Assembly (NCBI GenBank): GCA_943329845.2
Contig: CALQFM020000016.1
Coordinates: 1-61,651 of the forward strand
Reading direction: 5' to 3'
Length of the DNA stretch: 61,651 nucleotides
Source: Candidatus Kuenenia stuttgartensis
GTDB taxonomy: Bacteria; Pseudomonadota; Alphaproteobacteria; SMXS01
Position numbers and translations under genes: made by a program. A model generated the notes under the pieces. It did not search any database. It was given only the letters and a program-made list of their open reading frames with translations, and was not told the DNA's origin. The first letter of the stretch is position 1. Each line of letters opens with the position of its first letter. Positions 45,116-54,635 of the stretch are shown here, in pieces.

Positions 45116-46840
45116 TCAGATATCCGCGTAGACGTGGGTTTCGGCCGCAGCGCCCGGATGGGTCACCGCGCCCTTCCAGGCCGGTCCGACGAGCTGGGCA
45201 TACTTCCACAGCGCGCCCGACTGGTATTGGTTGGAGCGTGGCCTCCACGCCTTGCGGCGGGCGTCCAACTCCGTCTCGGACAACTCCACATCGAGCGTCC
45301 CGGCCTCGGCGTCGATATGGATGACGTCACCATCCCGCAGCAGGCCGATCGGACCGCCCAGCGCCGCTTCCGGTCCCACATGGCCGATGCACAGGCCGCG
45401 GGTGCCGCCGGAGAAGCGGCCGTCGGTGACCAGCGCCACCTTGGAGCCCATGTCCTGCCCGACGATGGCGGCGGTGGTCGACAGCATCTCGCGCATCCCC
45501 GGACCGCCTTTCGGCCCCTCATAGCGGATGACGATGACGTCGCCCTCGCCATAGGCCCGGTTCTGCACCGCCTCGAACGCGGCTTCCTCGCCGTCGAAGC
45601 AGCGGGCGCGACCGGTGAATTTCAGGTTCTTCATGCCGGCGACCTTCACGATCGCCCCTTCCGGCGCCAGGTTGCCGGACAACCCAACCACGCCGCCGGT
45701 GGGCGTGATCGGGTTCGTGTAGGGCCGCATCACGTCCTGGCCGTCGTCCCAGCGAACGTCCTCCAGGTTCTCGGCGATGGTCTTGCCGGTGACGGTCATG
45801 CAGTCGCCGTGGATGAAGCCGCCATCGAGCAAGGTTCTCAGCAGCATCTGGATGCCGCCCGCCTCCCACATGTCCTTGGCGACGTATTTGCCGCCGGGCT
45901 TCATGTCGGCCAGGTAAGGCGTGCGCTTGAAGATTTCGGCCACGTCATGCAGCGTGAACTCGATGCCCGCCTCATGGGCGATGGCCGGCAGATGCAGGGC
46001 GCCATTGGTCGAGCCGCCGGTCGCCGCGACGACGACGGCGGCGTTCTCCAGCGATTTCCGCGTGACGATATCGCGCGGCCGGATGTTGCGGGCGAGCAGT
46101 TCCATGACCGCGACGCCGCTGTCATAGGCGAACTGGTCGCGGGATTCATAAGGCGCCGGCGCGCCGGCCGAACCGGGCAGCGCCAGGCCGATCGCTTCCG
46201 ACACGCAGGCCATGGTGTTGGCGGTGAACTGGCCGCCGCACGATCCCTCCGACGGACAGGCGACGCATTCCAGCTTGAACAGCTCCTCATCGGACAGATT
46301 GCCGGCCGAATGCTGGCCGACCGCCTCGAACACGTCGACCACGGTCACGTCGCGGCCGTGGAACTTGCCGGGCAGGATCGAGCCGCCATACATGAACACG
46401 GACGGCACGTTGAGCCGGACCATGGCCATCATCAGGGCCGGCAACGACTTGTCGCAGCCGGCGAAGCCGACCAGCGCGTCATAGCAGTGCCCGCGCATGG
46501 ACAGTTCCACCGAATCGGCGATCAGGTCGCGGCTGGGCAGCGACGAGTACATGCCCGCATGGCCCATGGCGATGCCGTCGGTGACCGTGATGGTGGTGAA
46601 CTCGCGCGGCGTGCCGCCCGCCGACCAGACGCCGTCCTTGGCGACCTTGGCCTGGCGCATCAGCGCCGAGTTACAGGGCGCCGACTCGTTCCAGGTGCTG
46701 ACCACGCCGACCAATGGCTGGTGGATCTGCTCGTCGTTCAGCCCCATCGCGTAGTAATAGGACCGGTGCGGCGCCCGCGTCGGCCCTTCCGTCACATGGC
46801 GGCTGGGCAGCCTGGATTTGTCGAAACGATGCGCGTCCAC
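45116..46840 (-). CDS. ilvD: Dihydroxy-acid dehydratase
   Basis: The GTG at 46840 is preferred because GGGAG precedes it and the family N terminus begins here (VDAHRFDKSRLPSRHVTEGP), giving 574 residues. IlvD dehydrates dihydroxy acids in valine, isoleucine and leucine synthesis using an iron-sulfur cluster. Cluster cysteines are in NESAPCNSAL, VGFAGCDKSLPAL and EGSCGGQFTANTM. The carbamylated-Lys segment and the C-terminal TDGRFSGGTRGLCIGHVGPE are present. The short-chain family member could also act on sugar acids, but the IlvD signature and length favour the amino-acid enzyme. Confidence 0.93.
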   Translation of the reverse strand: MDAHRFDKSRLPSRHVTEGPTRAPHRSYYYAMGLNDEQIHQPLVGVVSTWNESAPCNSALMRQAKVAKDGVWSAGGTPREFTTITVTDGIAMGHAGMYSSLPSRDLIADSVELSMRGHCYDALVGFAGCDKSLPALMMAMVRLNVPSVFMYGGSILPGKFHGRDVTVVDVFEAVGQHSAGNLSDEELFKLECVACPSEGSCGGQFTANTMACVSEAIGLALPGSAGAPAPYESRDQFAYDSGVAVMELLARNIRPRDIVTRKSLENAAVVVAATGGSTNGALHLPAIAHEAGIEFTLHDVAEIFKRTPYLADMKPGGKYVAKDMWEAGGIQMLLRTLLDGGFIHGDCMTVTGKTIAENLEDVRWDDGQDVMRPYTNPITPTGGVVGLSGNLAPEGAIVKVAGMKNLKFTGRARCFDGEEAAFEAVQNRAYGEGDVIVIRYEGPKGGPGMREMLSTTAAIVGQDMGSKVALVTDGRFSGGTRGLCIGHVGPEAALGGPIGLLRDGDVIHIDAEAGTLDVELSETELDARRKAWRPRSNQYQSGALWKYAQLVGPAWKGAVTHPGAAAETHVYADI

Positions 46841-46904
46841 GTCATTCTCCCGCTGTGCCGGCAATGGCGCAGCGTATCACGCGCGGCGTACGAAGTGTGA
46901 TCCG

Positions 46905-49562
46905 CTAGGCCAGCGCGTCGAGACGAGCAATGGCCTCGTTCAGCGTGCCGACGAGCTGGGCCATTTCCTCGCGGCGCTCGCGCTGCTCCTCGACCACGGC
47001 CTCGGGCGCCTTGGCGACAAAGCCGGGGTTGTTGAGGCGGCCGTCGAGGCTGGCCATTTCCTTGCTGGCCTTCTCGATCTCCTTGCGCAGCCGGGTCTTT
47101 TCCGCGTCAAAGTCGATCACGTCGGCGAGCAGCAGGCCCAGCGTGGCGTCGCCCACGGGAATCTGCACCGTGCCCCGCGGGAATGACGCGACCGTGTCGA
47201 CCCGGTCGATGCGCGCAAGGCGGGCGATCACCGGCTGCAGCACCTCGGTCGTATCGATCAGCGCCTTGAAGGCACCGGTTTCGGCCTGCTGGACGGCGAC
47301 GGCGATCTTGGCGCCCGGCGGCACGTTCATCTCGGTGCGCACGGTGCGGACGCGGGTGATCAGGTCGATGACGGCCTCGATCTCGCGGCTCGACGCGGCA
47401 TCGGCCAGGTCGGTGCGTGGCGCGGGCCAGTCGGCGAGGATCAGCAGGTCGTCGTGGGTCTGGCCCCATAGGTGTTCGGTGATGAACGGCATGAACGGAT
47501 GCAGCAGGCGCAGGATCTGCTCCATGGCCCACGCGGTCGTACCGCGCGTCTCGGCCTTCACCGCGTCGTCGGTGCCACCCAGCAGCGGCTTGGTGAATTC
47601 CAGGTACCAGTCGCAGAAGTCGCCCCAGACGAACTGGTAGAGCGCGCCCGCCGCCTCGTTGAAACGGTAGGCTTCCAGCGCCTCGGTGACGGCGGCGGCG
47701 GTCGCGGCCACCCTTCCCGCCAGCCAGCGGTTGACCGGCTGCTTCGCCGTCGCCGGATCGAAGCCCGACGCATCGAGCGCGTCGTTCATGCCGCAATAGC
47801 GGTACGCGTTCCAAAGCTTGGTGCCGAAGTTGCGGTAGCCTTCCACGCGCTGCTTCGACAGCTTGATGTCGCGTCCTTGCGCCGCCATGGCGGTCAGGGT
47901 GAAGCGCAGCGCGTCGGCGCCGTACTCCTCGATGAGCTGCAGCGGGTCGATGACGTTGCCCTTGGACTTCGACATCTTCTGGCCCTTCTCGTCGCGGACC
48001 AGCGCATGGATGTAGACCGTGTGGAACGGCACCTCCTGCATGAAGTAGATGCCCGACATCATCATCCGGGCCACCCAGAAGAAGATGATGTCGAAGCCGG
48101 TGACCAGGACGTCGGTCTTGTAGTGGCGTTTCAGTTCCGGCGTCTGTTCGGGCCAGCCCTGGGTCGAGAACGGCCAGAGCTGCGACGAGAACCACGTATC
48201 GAGCACGTCTTCGTCGCGTCTGAGCACTTCGTCCCTGCCGTAATGGGCGCGTGCCTCGGCGGCGGCCTCATCCTCGGTCAGGGCGACGAACACCTTGTTG
48301 TCCGGGCCGTACCAGGCCGGAATCTGGTGGCCCCACCACAACTGGCGCGAGATGCACCAGGGCTGGATGTTGCGCAGCCATTCGAAATAGGTCTTTTCCC
48401 AGTTGCGCGGAACGAACACGGTCTGGCCGCGCTCGACGGCCTCGAGCGCCGGCTTGGCCAAGGTCGCCGCGTCCACATACCACTGGTCGGTCAGCCAGGG
48501 CTCGATGACCACGCCGCTGCGGTCGCCGTGCGGCACCGAATGGACGTGATCCTCGATCTTCTCGACCAGGCCGAGCGCATCCAGATCCTCGACCACCTTG
48601 GCGCGCGCCTTGAATCGCTCCATGCCGCGATAGGCTTCGGGAACGTTCTCGTTCAGGTGCGCCGACGCGTCGAGAATGTTGATCATCGGCAGGTTGTGGC
48701 GCCGGCCGACCTCGAAATCGTTGAAATCGTGGGCGGGCGTGATCTTCACGGCGCCGGAGCCGGTTTCCGGATCGGCATAGGAATCGCCGACGATGGGGAT
48801 CTGGCGCCCCGTCAGCGGCAGATCGACCATCTTGCCAATCAGGTCCCTGTAGCGCTCGTCGTCCGGATGAACGGCGACGGCGGTATCGCCGAGCATAGTC
48901 TCGGGCCGCGTCGTCGCGACGACGATGAACCGCCCGGGCTCGCCCGCGATCGGATAACGGAAGTGCCAGAGATGGCTCTTCACTTCCCGCGGCTCGACCT
49001 CCAGGTCGGAAATGGCGGTCAGCAGCTTGGGGTCCCAGTTGACCAGCCGCTTGTCCTTGTAGATCAGGCCGGCGCGGTACCACTCGACGAACACCTTGAG
49101 CACGGCCTCGCTGAGGCCTTCGTCCATGGTAAAACGCTCGCGCGACCAGTCGCAGCTGGCACCCAGGCGGCGCAGCTGGTTGATGATGGTGCCGCCGGAT
49201 TCTTCCTTCCAGGTCCAGACCCGTTTCAGGAATTCGTCGCGGCCCAGGTCCTGCCGGCGGATGTTGCCCTGTTCGGCGAGCTGGCGCTCGACGACCATCT
49301 GGGTGGCGATGCCGGCGTGGTCCGTGCCCGGCTGCCAAAGCACGTCGCGGCCGCGCATGCGCTCGAAGCGCACCAGCACGTCCTGCAGCGTGTTGTTGAG
49401 CGCATGGCCCATGTGCAGGCTGCCGGTGACGTTGGGCGGCGGGATGACGATGGTATAGGGCTTGGCGTCAGGCCGCCGGCCGGCGGCGAACGCGCCTGCG
49501 TCTTCCCACTGGGCGTAGATTTCGGGTTCGACCTCGGCGGGCCGAAAGACTTTATCCTGCAT
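46905..49562 (-). CDS. valS: Valine--tRNA ligase
   Basis: The start at 49562 ([20 protein letters not shown]) fits the family; a GTG three codons earlier is possible. At 885 residues it has full ValRS length. The HIGH motif is [20 protein letters not shown], the KMSKS loop [16 protein letters not shown], and [18 protein letters not shown] is present. A CP1 editing domain lies between them. The C-terminal coiled-coil arm ([20 protein letters not shown]) ends the protein. It follows popZ, a linkage usual in alphaproteobacteria. Confidence 0.97.
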   Translation of the reverse strand: MQDKVFRPAEVEPEIYAQWEDAGAFAAGRRPDAKPYTIVIPPPNVTGSLHMGHALNNTLQDVLVRFERMRGRDVLWQPGTDHAGIATQMVVERQLAEQGNIRRQDLGRDEFLKRVWTWKEESGGTIINQLRRLGASCDWSRERFTMDEGLSEAVLKVFVEWYRAGLIYKDKRLVNWDPKLLTAISDLEVEPREVKSHLWHFRYPIAGEPGRFIVVATTRPETMLGDTAVAVHPDDERYRDLIGKMVDLPLTGRQIPIVGDSYADPETGSGAVKITPAHDFNDFEVGRRHNLPMINILDASAHLNENVPEAYRGMERFKARAKVVEDLDALGLVEKIEDHVHSVPHGDRSGVVIEPWLTDQWYVDAATLAKPALEAVERGQTVFVPRNWEKTYFEWLRNIQPWCISRQLWWGHQIPAWYGPDNKVFVALTEDEAAAEARAHYGRDEVLRRDEDVLDTWFSSQLWPFSTQGWPEQTPELKRHYKTDVLVTGFDIIFFWVARMMMSGIYFMQEVPFHTVYIHALVRDEKGQKMSKSKGNVIDPLQLIEEYGADALRFTLTAMAAQGRDIKLSKQRVEGYRNFGTKLWNAYRYCGMNDALDASGFDPATAKQPVNRWLAGRVAATAAAVTEALEAYRFNEAAGALYQFVWGDFCDWYLEFTKPLLGGTDDAVKAETRGTTAWAMEQILRLLHPFMPFITEHLWGQTHDDLLILADWPAPRTDLADAASSREIEAVIDLITRVRTVRTEMNVPPGAKIAVAVQQAETGAFKALIDTTEVLQPVIARLARIDRVDTVASFPRGTVQIPVGDATLGLLLADVIDFDAEKTRLRKEIEKASKEMASLDGRLNNPGFVAKAPEAVVEEQRERREEMAQLVGTLNEAIARLDALA

Positions 49563-49634
49563 CGCGGGCACGCTTCTCGACAGAACTGGGATTCGGCCGG
49601 GGTTTTACCGGTAAATGCGCCGCGATTCCAGCGA

Positions 49635-50513
49635 TCAGCGGGCCAGCCGCCGGATTTCCGCCTGGACGATGTTCTCGACGATCTGCGGCAGGTTGGCGTC
49701 GAGCCATTCCTTCAGCAGCGGCTTGAGCATGGCGCGCACGACACCTTCCAGGGTGTTCGCGTCACCGTCATACCCGGAGATCAGCGTTTGGGCGAGCTGG
49801 TCGAAGGCCGCGCTGGTCTTGACGGCGGCCTCGGGTGACAGGATCCGTTCCTTCGGGGCGTCCATGGATGCAACCTCCTCGTGCGGTTCGTGGGCCATGC
49901 CGTCGGGCGGATCCGCCAGGTCACTGGCGGTGGGCTCGGCGACGCTGTCGTCCGGCTCGTCAAAACTGGTCGCCACGGCGACGGCCTGGCCCGGTTCGTC
50001 GATGAACCGCGGGATGTCCCCCAGATCAGGCTCGCCCGGCTCCCGTTCCACCGGCTCCGAAACGATGTTCAGCCCCACCAGAATAGGCTCCTGCGGAGAT
50101 GGCGCCTCGTCGATCGGTCCCCAGGCGGTTTCTTCCACCGGCTCGGATGCCGCGGTGGTCTCGAGCGGGGGCGCGCTTTCCTCGATGGCGAACTCGGTTT
50201 CCAGGTCCAGCGGATCATCGCTCTGGCCATCGGTGAGGTCGGCGACATTTTCCTCGGGCGGCGAGTCCCAGACCGGCGGCGCATCCGAGGCGGGAGACGT
50301 GTCGTCCTGCACCGTGACGCCGTCTTCCGGCAACTCGTCGATGAGGTCGAGAACCTCGTCGTCGCGCGCCTGCTCTTCCGACGGCAGGCCGGAATTGCGA
50401 TCCTCGCGTGTCGTGTCCATGATGTCCTGATCCTGGGCGATCATCTTTCGGATGGACGCCAGGATATCCTCCATCGACATTTCTTCCGCAGGCCTGTTTT
50501 CAGTTTTGCTCAT
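49635..50513 (-). CDS. popZ: DUF2497 polar organising protein PopZ
   Basis: Starting at the ATG at 50513 gives 292 residues. The N-terminal helix EEMSMEDILASIRKMIAQD (about 11-29) is the client-binding region of PopZ. A long acidic, proline-rich linker (about residues 35-220) follows, and the C-terminal oligomerisation helices are LAQTLISGYDGDANTLEGVV RAMLKPLLKEWLDANLPQIV ENIV. PopZ forms polar condensates that anchor chromosome origins and cell-cycle proteins. The linker is clearly longer than in the 177-residue Caulobacter protein. It precedes valS. Confidence 0.9.
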   Translation of the reverse strand: MSKTENRPAEEMSMEDILASIRKMIAQDQDIMDTTREDRNSGLPSEEQARDDEVLDLIDELPEDGVTVQDDTSPASDAPPVWDSPPEENVADLTDGQSDDPLDLETEFAIEESAPPLETTAASEPVEETAWGPIDEAPSPQEPILVGLNIVSEPVEREPGEPDLGDIPRFIDEPGQAVAVATSFDEPDDSVAEPTASDLADPPDGMAHEPHEEVASMDAPKERILSPEAAVKTSAAFDQLAQTLISGYDGDANTLEGVVRAMLKPLLKEWLDANLPQIVENIVQAEIRRLAR

Positions 50514-50660
50514 GACCAATCTCGTGGACGACTGATACCGCGGCGAGGTGCCCGCACACTATACGCCGGGATGGCGGCCGCCGGCACGGAAAACATTCAA
50601 AAACCCGCAGTTTCGACCGTTTAGTGCGTGATCCGGAGTCTTACGATGAAGTGCCGGGCG

Positions 50661-52028
50661 TTACTCTCCCGTACCCCAGCCGAACCAGCTTCCCGTGGCA
50701 TGATCATAGTACTTCGTCGGATCGTAACGCTCGACGGGCAGGTTTAGTGCCTCGGCGGTGGCCCGGCCCATGGCAGACAGCAACTGGAACGACGCCACAT
50801 ACTCCTCGCGCCGCGCGCGAACCAGCTGCACTTCGGCGCCGAGCGCTTCCTGCTCGGCATCCAGAACGTCCAGGGTGGTTCGGGACCCTACCTCCTGCTC
50901 CTGACGCACGCCTTCAAGCGCGATCCTGTTGGCATCCACCTGCGCCTTGCTCGACGCAATGATGTCCCGTGCCGCGCGCAGGCGCTCCCAGGCGATGCTG
51001 ACCGCCTCGCGAATCTCGCGTTCGGTTTCGATCGCCTGCATGCGGCGCTGGGAATTGATCTGCTTGGCCTGGCGGATGCGCGAGCTGGTCACGCCGGCGG
51101 CGTAGATCGGCACCTTCGCCCGCGCCATGATGCTCGTCGTGCCGGCGGAGAAACCGCTGACGAACTGGTCCTCCTGGTACTCGTACTGCGCGACGATACT
51201 GAATTCCGGGCCGAGCTCGGACTTGGCGGTGCTGATCGCCTGGCGCGCGGCTTCTTCCTCCAGCCTCGCGGCCTTCAGTTGTGGATTCTCCGACAGCGCA
51301 ATCTCGATCGCGCGCGCCTCGGAATCGGGCATCACGCCCATGGGCGCGGGCTGCTCCAGGCTGCCCGGCGCGTTGCCGACGACACGCTCATAGGCGGCGC
51401 GGCTTGCAGTCAGGTCGGCTTCGGCCGCCGTCCGGCTGGAAATTGCGCCCGACTTGCGGGCTTCGGACTGGGCCACGTCGGTGCGGGTGATCTCGCCCAC
51501 CTCGAAGCGGTCGCGCGACGCGCCCAGCTGGCGGTCGAGCACCTGGACGTTGTTGCGGCGCAATTCCAGCACCGCCTCGTCACGCAGCACGTCCATATAG
51601 GACGCCACCGTGTTGAGCAGCACATCCTGCTCGGTCGCGGTGAGGCCGCTGCGGGCGGCCTCGACCCTGGTCTTGGATTCCTTGACCGCGTTGTAGGTCC
51701 GGAAGCTGCGGAAAACCGGCTGCTCGACCCCGACCGACGCGGCGATGGGCGTCAAGGTCGACTTGCCGCCGGTGGGCGAGAAGAAGTTGCGGCTGCGTTC
51801 CTTGGCGATGCTGGCCTGGCCGCTGACCGTCGGGCGGTAGCCGGACAGCGCCTGGGAGACGTTTTCATCGCCGGCCCGTACACCGGCGCGCTCGGCCTCG
51901 AGCATCGGATTGTTCTGGTAAGCCGTTGCCAGCGCTTCCTTCAGCGTCTCGGCCTGCGCGGGCGCCCAGCCGAGCGCGATGGCGGCGGCGCCCAAGGCAA
52001 GCCGCTTTCTCAATCCAGCCGTCGTCAA
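50661..52028 (-). CDS. tolC: TolC family outer membrane protein
   Basis: No ATG suits the start; a TTG at 52028 follows GAGGAGTGGGG and opens a signal peptide (TTAGLRKRLALGAAAIALGW, cleavage after AQA), giving 455 residues. The two-repeat outer-membrane efflux protein structure is clear: TLKEALATAYQNNPMLEAER at the start of repeat one, EIALSENPQLKAARLEEEAA in repeat two, long coiled-coil stretches, and SRTTLDVLDAEQEALGAEVQ near the end. It forms the exit duct for type I secretion or RND efflux. It lies 76 bp downstream of a PIMT-family gene. Confidence 0.92.
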   Translation of the reverse strand: MTTAGLRKRLALGAAAIALGWAPAQAETLKEALATAYQNNPMLEAERAGVRAGDENVSQALSGYRPTVSGQASIAKERSRNFFSPTGGKSTLTPIAASVGVEQPVFRSFRTYNAVKESKTRVEAARSGLTATEQDVLLNTVASYMDVLRDEAVLELRRNNVQVLDRQLGASRDRFEVGEITRTDVAQSEARKSGAISSRTAAEADLTASRAAYERVVGNAPGSLEQPAPMGVMPDSEARAIEIALSENPQLKAARLEEEAARQAISTAKSELGPEFSIVAQYEYQEDQFVSGFSAGTTSIMARAKVPIYAAGVTSSRIRQAKQINSQRRMQAIETEREIREAVSIAWERLRAARDIIASSKAQVDANRIALEGVRQEQEVGSRTTLDVLDAEQEALGAEVQLVRARREEYVASFQLLSAMGRATAEALNLPVERYDPTKYYDHATGSWFGWGTGE

Positions 52029-52104
52029 ATCACCCCACTCCTCATTGGCCCGCTTCGGTTCTCGCACGGACTTCGTACCATACCATACGAGGCCTTGAGC
52101 CCGG

Positions 52105-52758
52105 CTAAAACACAAAACCGGCTTCGCGGGCGAACCCCGGCAGCAGCGGCAGGCCGGCGTCGAACAACTGGCGGTGGCCGACGACGCCATCCTTGCGGGT
52201 ATAGAGGGTGGCCTTGCCGATGCCCCGCCCGGCGAGCACCACGACCAGCCGTCCGCCCTCGGCCAACTGGTCGAGCAGCGGGACGGGGACGTCCTCGACC
52301 GCACCTTCGATCACGATGGCGTTATAGGGCGCCTGCGCGGGATAGCCCGCATTCAGCGGCGCCGTGGTCACGGCGGCGTTCTCCGCGCCGTTCGCGGCCA
52401 GGTTGGCCGATGCCTGCGCGGCAAGGCCGGCATCCTCCTCGACGGCGACGACGACGCCGGCGAGCCTGGCCAGGACGGCCGCGGAATAGCCGCTGCTACA
52501 GCCCAGGTCGAGCACCGTGTCGGTATCGCGGATCGCGGCCGCCTGCACCAGCCGGGCGAACACCATGGGCGCGATCACGTAACGGCCCGGCGCCACCGGC
52601 AGGTCCTCGTCCATATAGGCCAAGCCGCGCAGCGATTGCGGCAGGAACGCCTCGCGCGGCACGGCGCCCATGGCCTCGACAAGGCGGGCATCTGTCACCT
52701 TGTTGGGCAGCAGCTGGGAATCGACCATCTGCTTGCGCGCGGCTGCGAAGTCGGTCAT
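52105..52758 (-). CDS. Protein-L-isoaspartate O-methyltransferase family protein
   Basis: The 217-residue product is PIMT-like but more divergent than the Pcm encoded at 24254-24886. It begins MTDFAAARKQMVDSQLLPNK, a group-specific N terminus. Motif I is VLDLGCSSGYSAAVLARLAG instead of GTGSGYQ, and the later region reads NAIVIEGAVEDVPVPLLDQL. Members of this group stand beside tolC in many alphaproteobacteria; whether they methylate isoaspartate is not established. The ATG at 52758 is chosen because upstream sequence runs into the tRNA-Cys gene. Confidence 0.88.
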   Translation of the reverse strand: MTDFAAARKQMVDSQLLPNKVTDARLVEAMGAVPREAFLPQSLRGLAYMDEDLPVAPGRYVIAPMVFARLVQAAAIRDTDTVLDLGCSSGYSAAVLARLAGVVVAVEEDAGLAAQASANLAANGAENAAVTTAPLNAGYPAQAPYNAIVIEGAVEDVPVPLLDQLAEGGRLVVVLAGRGIGKATLYTRKDGVVGHRQLFDAGLPLLPGFAREAGFVF

Positions 52759-52909
52759 CGGCGTTTCCTGCTCAGGGTATGCGGTTCCGGGCTGGAGCCG
52801 TGCCGCATCGTCGGTTGCGCGGGATTTATATCGTCGGCGCCGCGGGCTGACAATCACACGATTGTCGGGCCTGCCCTGCTCTGCTATAGACCCCGCCTGC
52901 ACCACAGGC

Positions 52910-52983
52910 GGCGACGTGGCGGAGTGGTGACGCAGCGGACTGCAAATCCGTGTACGCCGGTTCGATTCCGGCCGTCGCCTCCA
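52910..52983 (+). tRNA. tRNA-Cys (GCA)
   Basis: The acceptor stem GGCGACG pairs with CGTCGCC. The D stem is GCG/CGC, the anticodon stem GCGGA/TCCGT with loop CTGCAAA (anticodon GCA), and the T arm GCCGG-TTCGATT-CCGGC. The discriminator is T, as required for tRNA-Cys, and CCA is encoded at 52981-52983. Confidence 0.97.
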
Positions 52984-53063
52984 ACGCTCCTTCAAGGGCT
53001 TAAAATCCGGCGAAGGGGTAAAACGTGCTTTGCAAAGCCGGCATGGCTTGCTAAACACACGCC

Positions 53064-53085
53064 GCTCCGGGCACCACCCCGGAGC
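53064..53085 (+). other. Hairpin between tRNA-Cys and tRNA-Asn
   Basis: GCTCCGGG (53064-53071) and CCCGGAGC (53078-53085) form an 8-bp stem with a 6-nt loop, ending 10 bp before tRNA-Asn. No T run follows, so it may guide processing of a joint tRNA transcript rather than terminate it. Confidence 0.45.
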
Positions 53086-53095
53086 TGACCACTGG

Positions 53096-53171
53096 TCCCC
53101 GGTAGCTCAGCTGGTAGAGCACGCGACTGTTAATCGCTAGGTCGTTGGTTCGAGTCCGACCCGGGGAGCCA
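53096..53171 (+). tRNA. tRNA-Asn (GTT)
   Basis: The acceptor stem TCCCCGG pairs with CCGGGGA. The D stem is GCTC/GAGC, the anticodon loop CTGTTAA (anticodon GTT), and the T arm GTTGG-TTCGAGT-CCGAC. The discriminator is G and CCA is encoded. The outermost anticodon-stem pair (C with T) is mismatched; the rest of the cloverleaf is sound. Confidence 0.96.
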
Positions 53172-53178
53172 TTTCGAG

Positions 53179-53209
53179 AAGGGGTCAGCCGCAGGGCTGG
53201 CCCCTTTTT
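53179..53209 (+). terminator. Intrinsic terminator after tRNA-Asn
   Basis: GGGGTCAGCC (53181-53190) and GGCTGGCCCC (53195-53204) form a 10-bp stem with one G-T pair and a GCAG loop, followed by TTTTT and preceded by AA. It ends the tRNA transcript. Confidence 0.85.
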
Positions 53210-53224
53210 CGTGTGCGTAGCCAA

Positions 53225-53617
53225 TCAGGGGCCAAGGAGCGCGCTTTGAACGTCGGTGCGCGCGAAATCATTGCCAACATAGAGCAGTTGGCAGTTGTGT
53301 GTCCTGGCAGCCTCATAGGCGAAACAGTCGCCAAAATTCAATGACGCCGGGTTCATGCCTTTCCCCCAACGGCGATATCCGTCGGCCATTCGCCGGACGG
53401 ATGCGGCCGTCACAGGCACGATCTCGACGCCAAGGTCATAGATCAGAGCCAGTGCAACGTCGTGCACCTTGCGGCCCATGGAAACGACGAGGATCTCCGC
53501 GAAGGTTCCAGCCGACATCACCGGCCGATCCTCGGCTTCAAGCGCCGCCATGCAGGCTTCGGCTGCTGGCTCGTCCAGTACGATGGCCATGATCGCCGAC
53601 GTATCGACGACGATCAT
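53225..53617 (-). CDS. PIN-domain toxin (VapC family)
   Basis: The 130-residue product begins MIVVDTSAIMAIVLDEPAAE and has the four-acid PIN site: Asp in VVDTSA, Glu in TFAEILVV, Asp in LNFGDCFAYEAAR and Asp in VGNDFARTDVQ. The segment MNPASLNFGDCFAYEAARTH is common in rhizobial-type VapC proteins. Its start overlaps the antitoxin stop by 4 bp. It is probably a ribonuclease of unknown target, unrelated in pairing to the PIN toxin near uvrA. Confidence 0.9.
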   Translation of the reverse strand: MIVVDTSAIMAIVLDEPAAEACMAALEAEDRPVMSAGTFAEILVVSMGRKVHDVALALIYDLGVEIVPVTAASVRRMADGYRRWGKGMNPASLNFGDCFAYEAARTHNCQLLYVGNDFARTDVQSALLGP

Positions 53618-53871
53618 TTCGGCAGTCCGTTTTCGTCGTAGAGAAAGTCCTGGCTGTGGGCTGCATCAGGTCCGGGCGTGGCCTTAGCTCCCCCGGCTTT
53701 CCTTGCAGCCTCCAGAATGGCGCGACGAGATTGCTTGTCCGGAACTGCAGTGACAGGCACTAGCCGAACAGCGGGATGGCCATGGCGCGTCAGGATGATT
53801 TCGTCGCCTGCTTCCGCACGCCTGACCAAATCGGTTAGTTGACCTTTGGCGTCGGTCACGGATATTCGCAT
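53614..53871 (-). CDS. Phd/YefM-type antitoxin (VapB)
   Basis: The 85-residue product has the Phd/YefM N-terminal DNA-binding fold (MRISVTDAKGQLTDLVRRAE AGDEIILTRHGHPAVRLVP) and a flexible C-terminal half (GPDAAHSQDFLYDENGLPK) that would cap the PIN toxin. The ATG follows AGGTGCGGTA. Operator-like repeats lie directly upstream. Note that the other toxin-antitoxin pair in this window uses an AbrB-type antitoxin. Confidence 0.9.
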   Translation of the reverse strand: MRISVTDAKGQLTDLVRRAEAGDEIILTRHGHPAVRLVPVTAVPDKQSRRAILEAARKAGGAKATPGPDAAHSQDFLYDENGLPK

Positions 53872-53886
53872 TACCGCACCTATTTA

Positions 53887-53933
53887 ATGGACCATAATCA
53901 AGTCCATAAAAAATAGACTAGAGCATGGTCCAT
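53887..53933. promoter_or_regulatory. Operator repeats upstream of the Phd/VapC pair
   Basis: ATGGACCAT (53887-53895) is repeated in inverse orientation as ATGGTCCAT (53925-53933), and a further half-site GTCCATA lies between (53902-53908). Such spaced palindromes fit autoregulation by the antitoxin and toxin-antitoxin complex. Confidence 0.5.
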
Positions 53934-53994
53934 ATCAACTGGCCAAGCGCCTATCCGATAACAAAATCCAACTAAGTCCTATCGCCGCCTTCGT

Positions 53995-54411
53995 TCAGGC
54001 CGACCGCTTTCTTCCCAGGCCGATCTTCATGGCCAGTTCCCGGCGGCGGGTCGCGTAGTTTGGCGCCACCATGGGATAGTCGGCCGGCAGGTTCCAGCGC
54101 TGGCGATACTGATCCGGCGTCAGATTGAACGCCGTGTGCAGATGCCGCTTGAGCATTTTCAGTTTCTTGCCGTCTTCCAGGCAGATGATGTAGTCCGGCG
54201 TGACCGAACGGCGCGGATTGACGGCGGGCTTCAATTCATCGGCCGGCGCCTCGGCAGGCGCATTGCCTAGCCCGGTAAGCGTCGCGTACACGATCTCGAC
54301 GAGACGCGGCAAATCGGCGGCGGAAACGGCGTTCTTGACCACATGCGAGGAAACGATCGCCGACGTCAGTCCAAGCAATTCCAAGTGCTCTACTTCATTA
54401 TGATCGGACAT
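53995..54411 (-). CDS. MucR/Ros family transcriptional regulator
   Basis: The ATG at 54411 follows AGGAGCGCC, giving 138 residues; the longer frame adds 21 codons without family match. The zinc-finger domain is PDYIICLEDGKKLKMLKRHL HTAFNLTPDQYRQRWNLPADYPMV, with Cys, His and His in place but only one of the two usual Cys, as in most MucR proteins. A basic C terminus (YATRRRELAMKIGLGRKRS) follows. MucR proteins are nucleoid-associated global regulators that bind AT-rich DNA. The AT-rich gap upstream (54412-54600) is a likely autoregulatory target. Confidence 0.93.
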   Translation of the reverse strand: MSDHNEVEHLELLGLTSAIVSSHVVKNAVSAADLPRLVEIVYATLTGLGNAPAEAPADELKPAVNPRRSVTPDYIICLEDGKKLKMLKRHLHTAFNLTPDQYRQRWNLPADYPMVAPNYATRRRELAMKIGLGRKRSA

Positions 54412-54620
54412 GGCGCTCCTGGGGTTGAATTTTTCTCTATCGAGAGGGCTATCATTGTGTGTCAGTAGATACACCTATATTTGCCTTTGGCACACTTTAT
54501 TAATAATTATATTGTCCATACTCTGGCTGGGTTACAGATTAACCCACGCAGATTGATGACGAATCGATGGTTTGGCCGCCTGCTGCCAATGCCGAACACA
54601 CTTGAATCCCGAACCAAAAT

Positions 54621-54635
54621 GTTCCTATTTGGTTC
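54621..54635. promoter_or_regulatory. LexA (SOS) box of dinB
   Basis: GTTCctatttgGTTC is a perfect match to the alphaproteobacterial LexA site GTTC-N7-GTTC, 28 bp upstream of the dinB start. An inverted GAAC lies just before it (54611-54614). It predicts DNA-damage induction of dinB. Confidence 0.8.

Noticed and set aside
45134-46900. 588-codon frame opposite ilvD
   Set aside because: Antisense shadow of ilvD.
47472-49838. 788-codon frame opposite valS
   Set aside because: Antisense shadow; long only because of high GC content.
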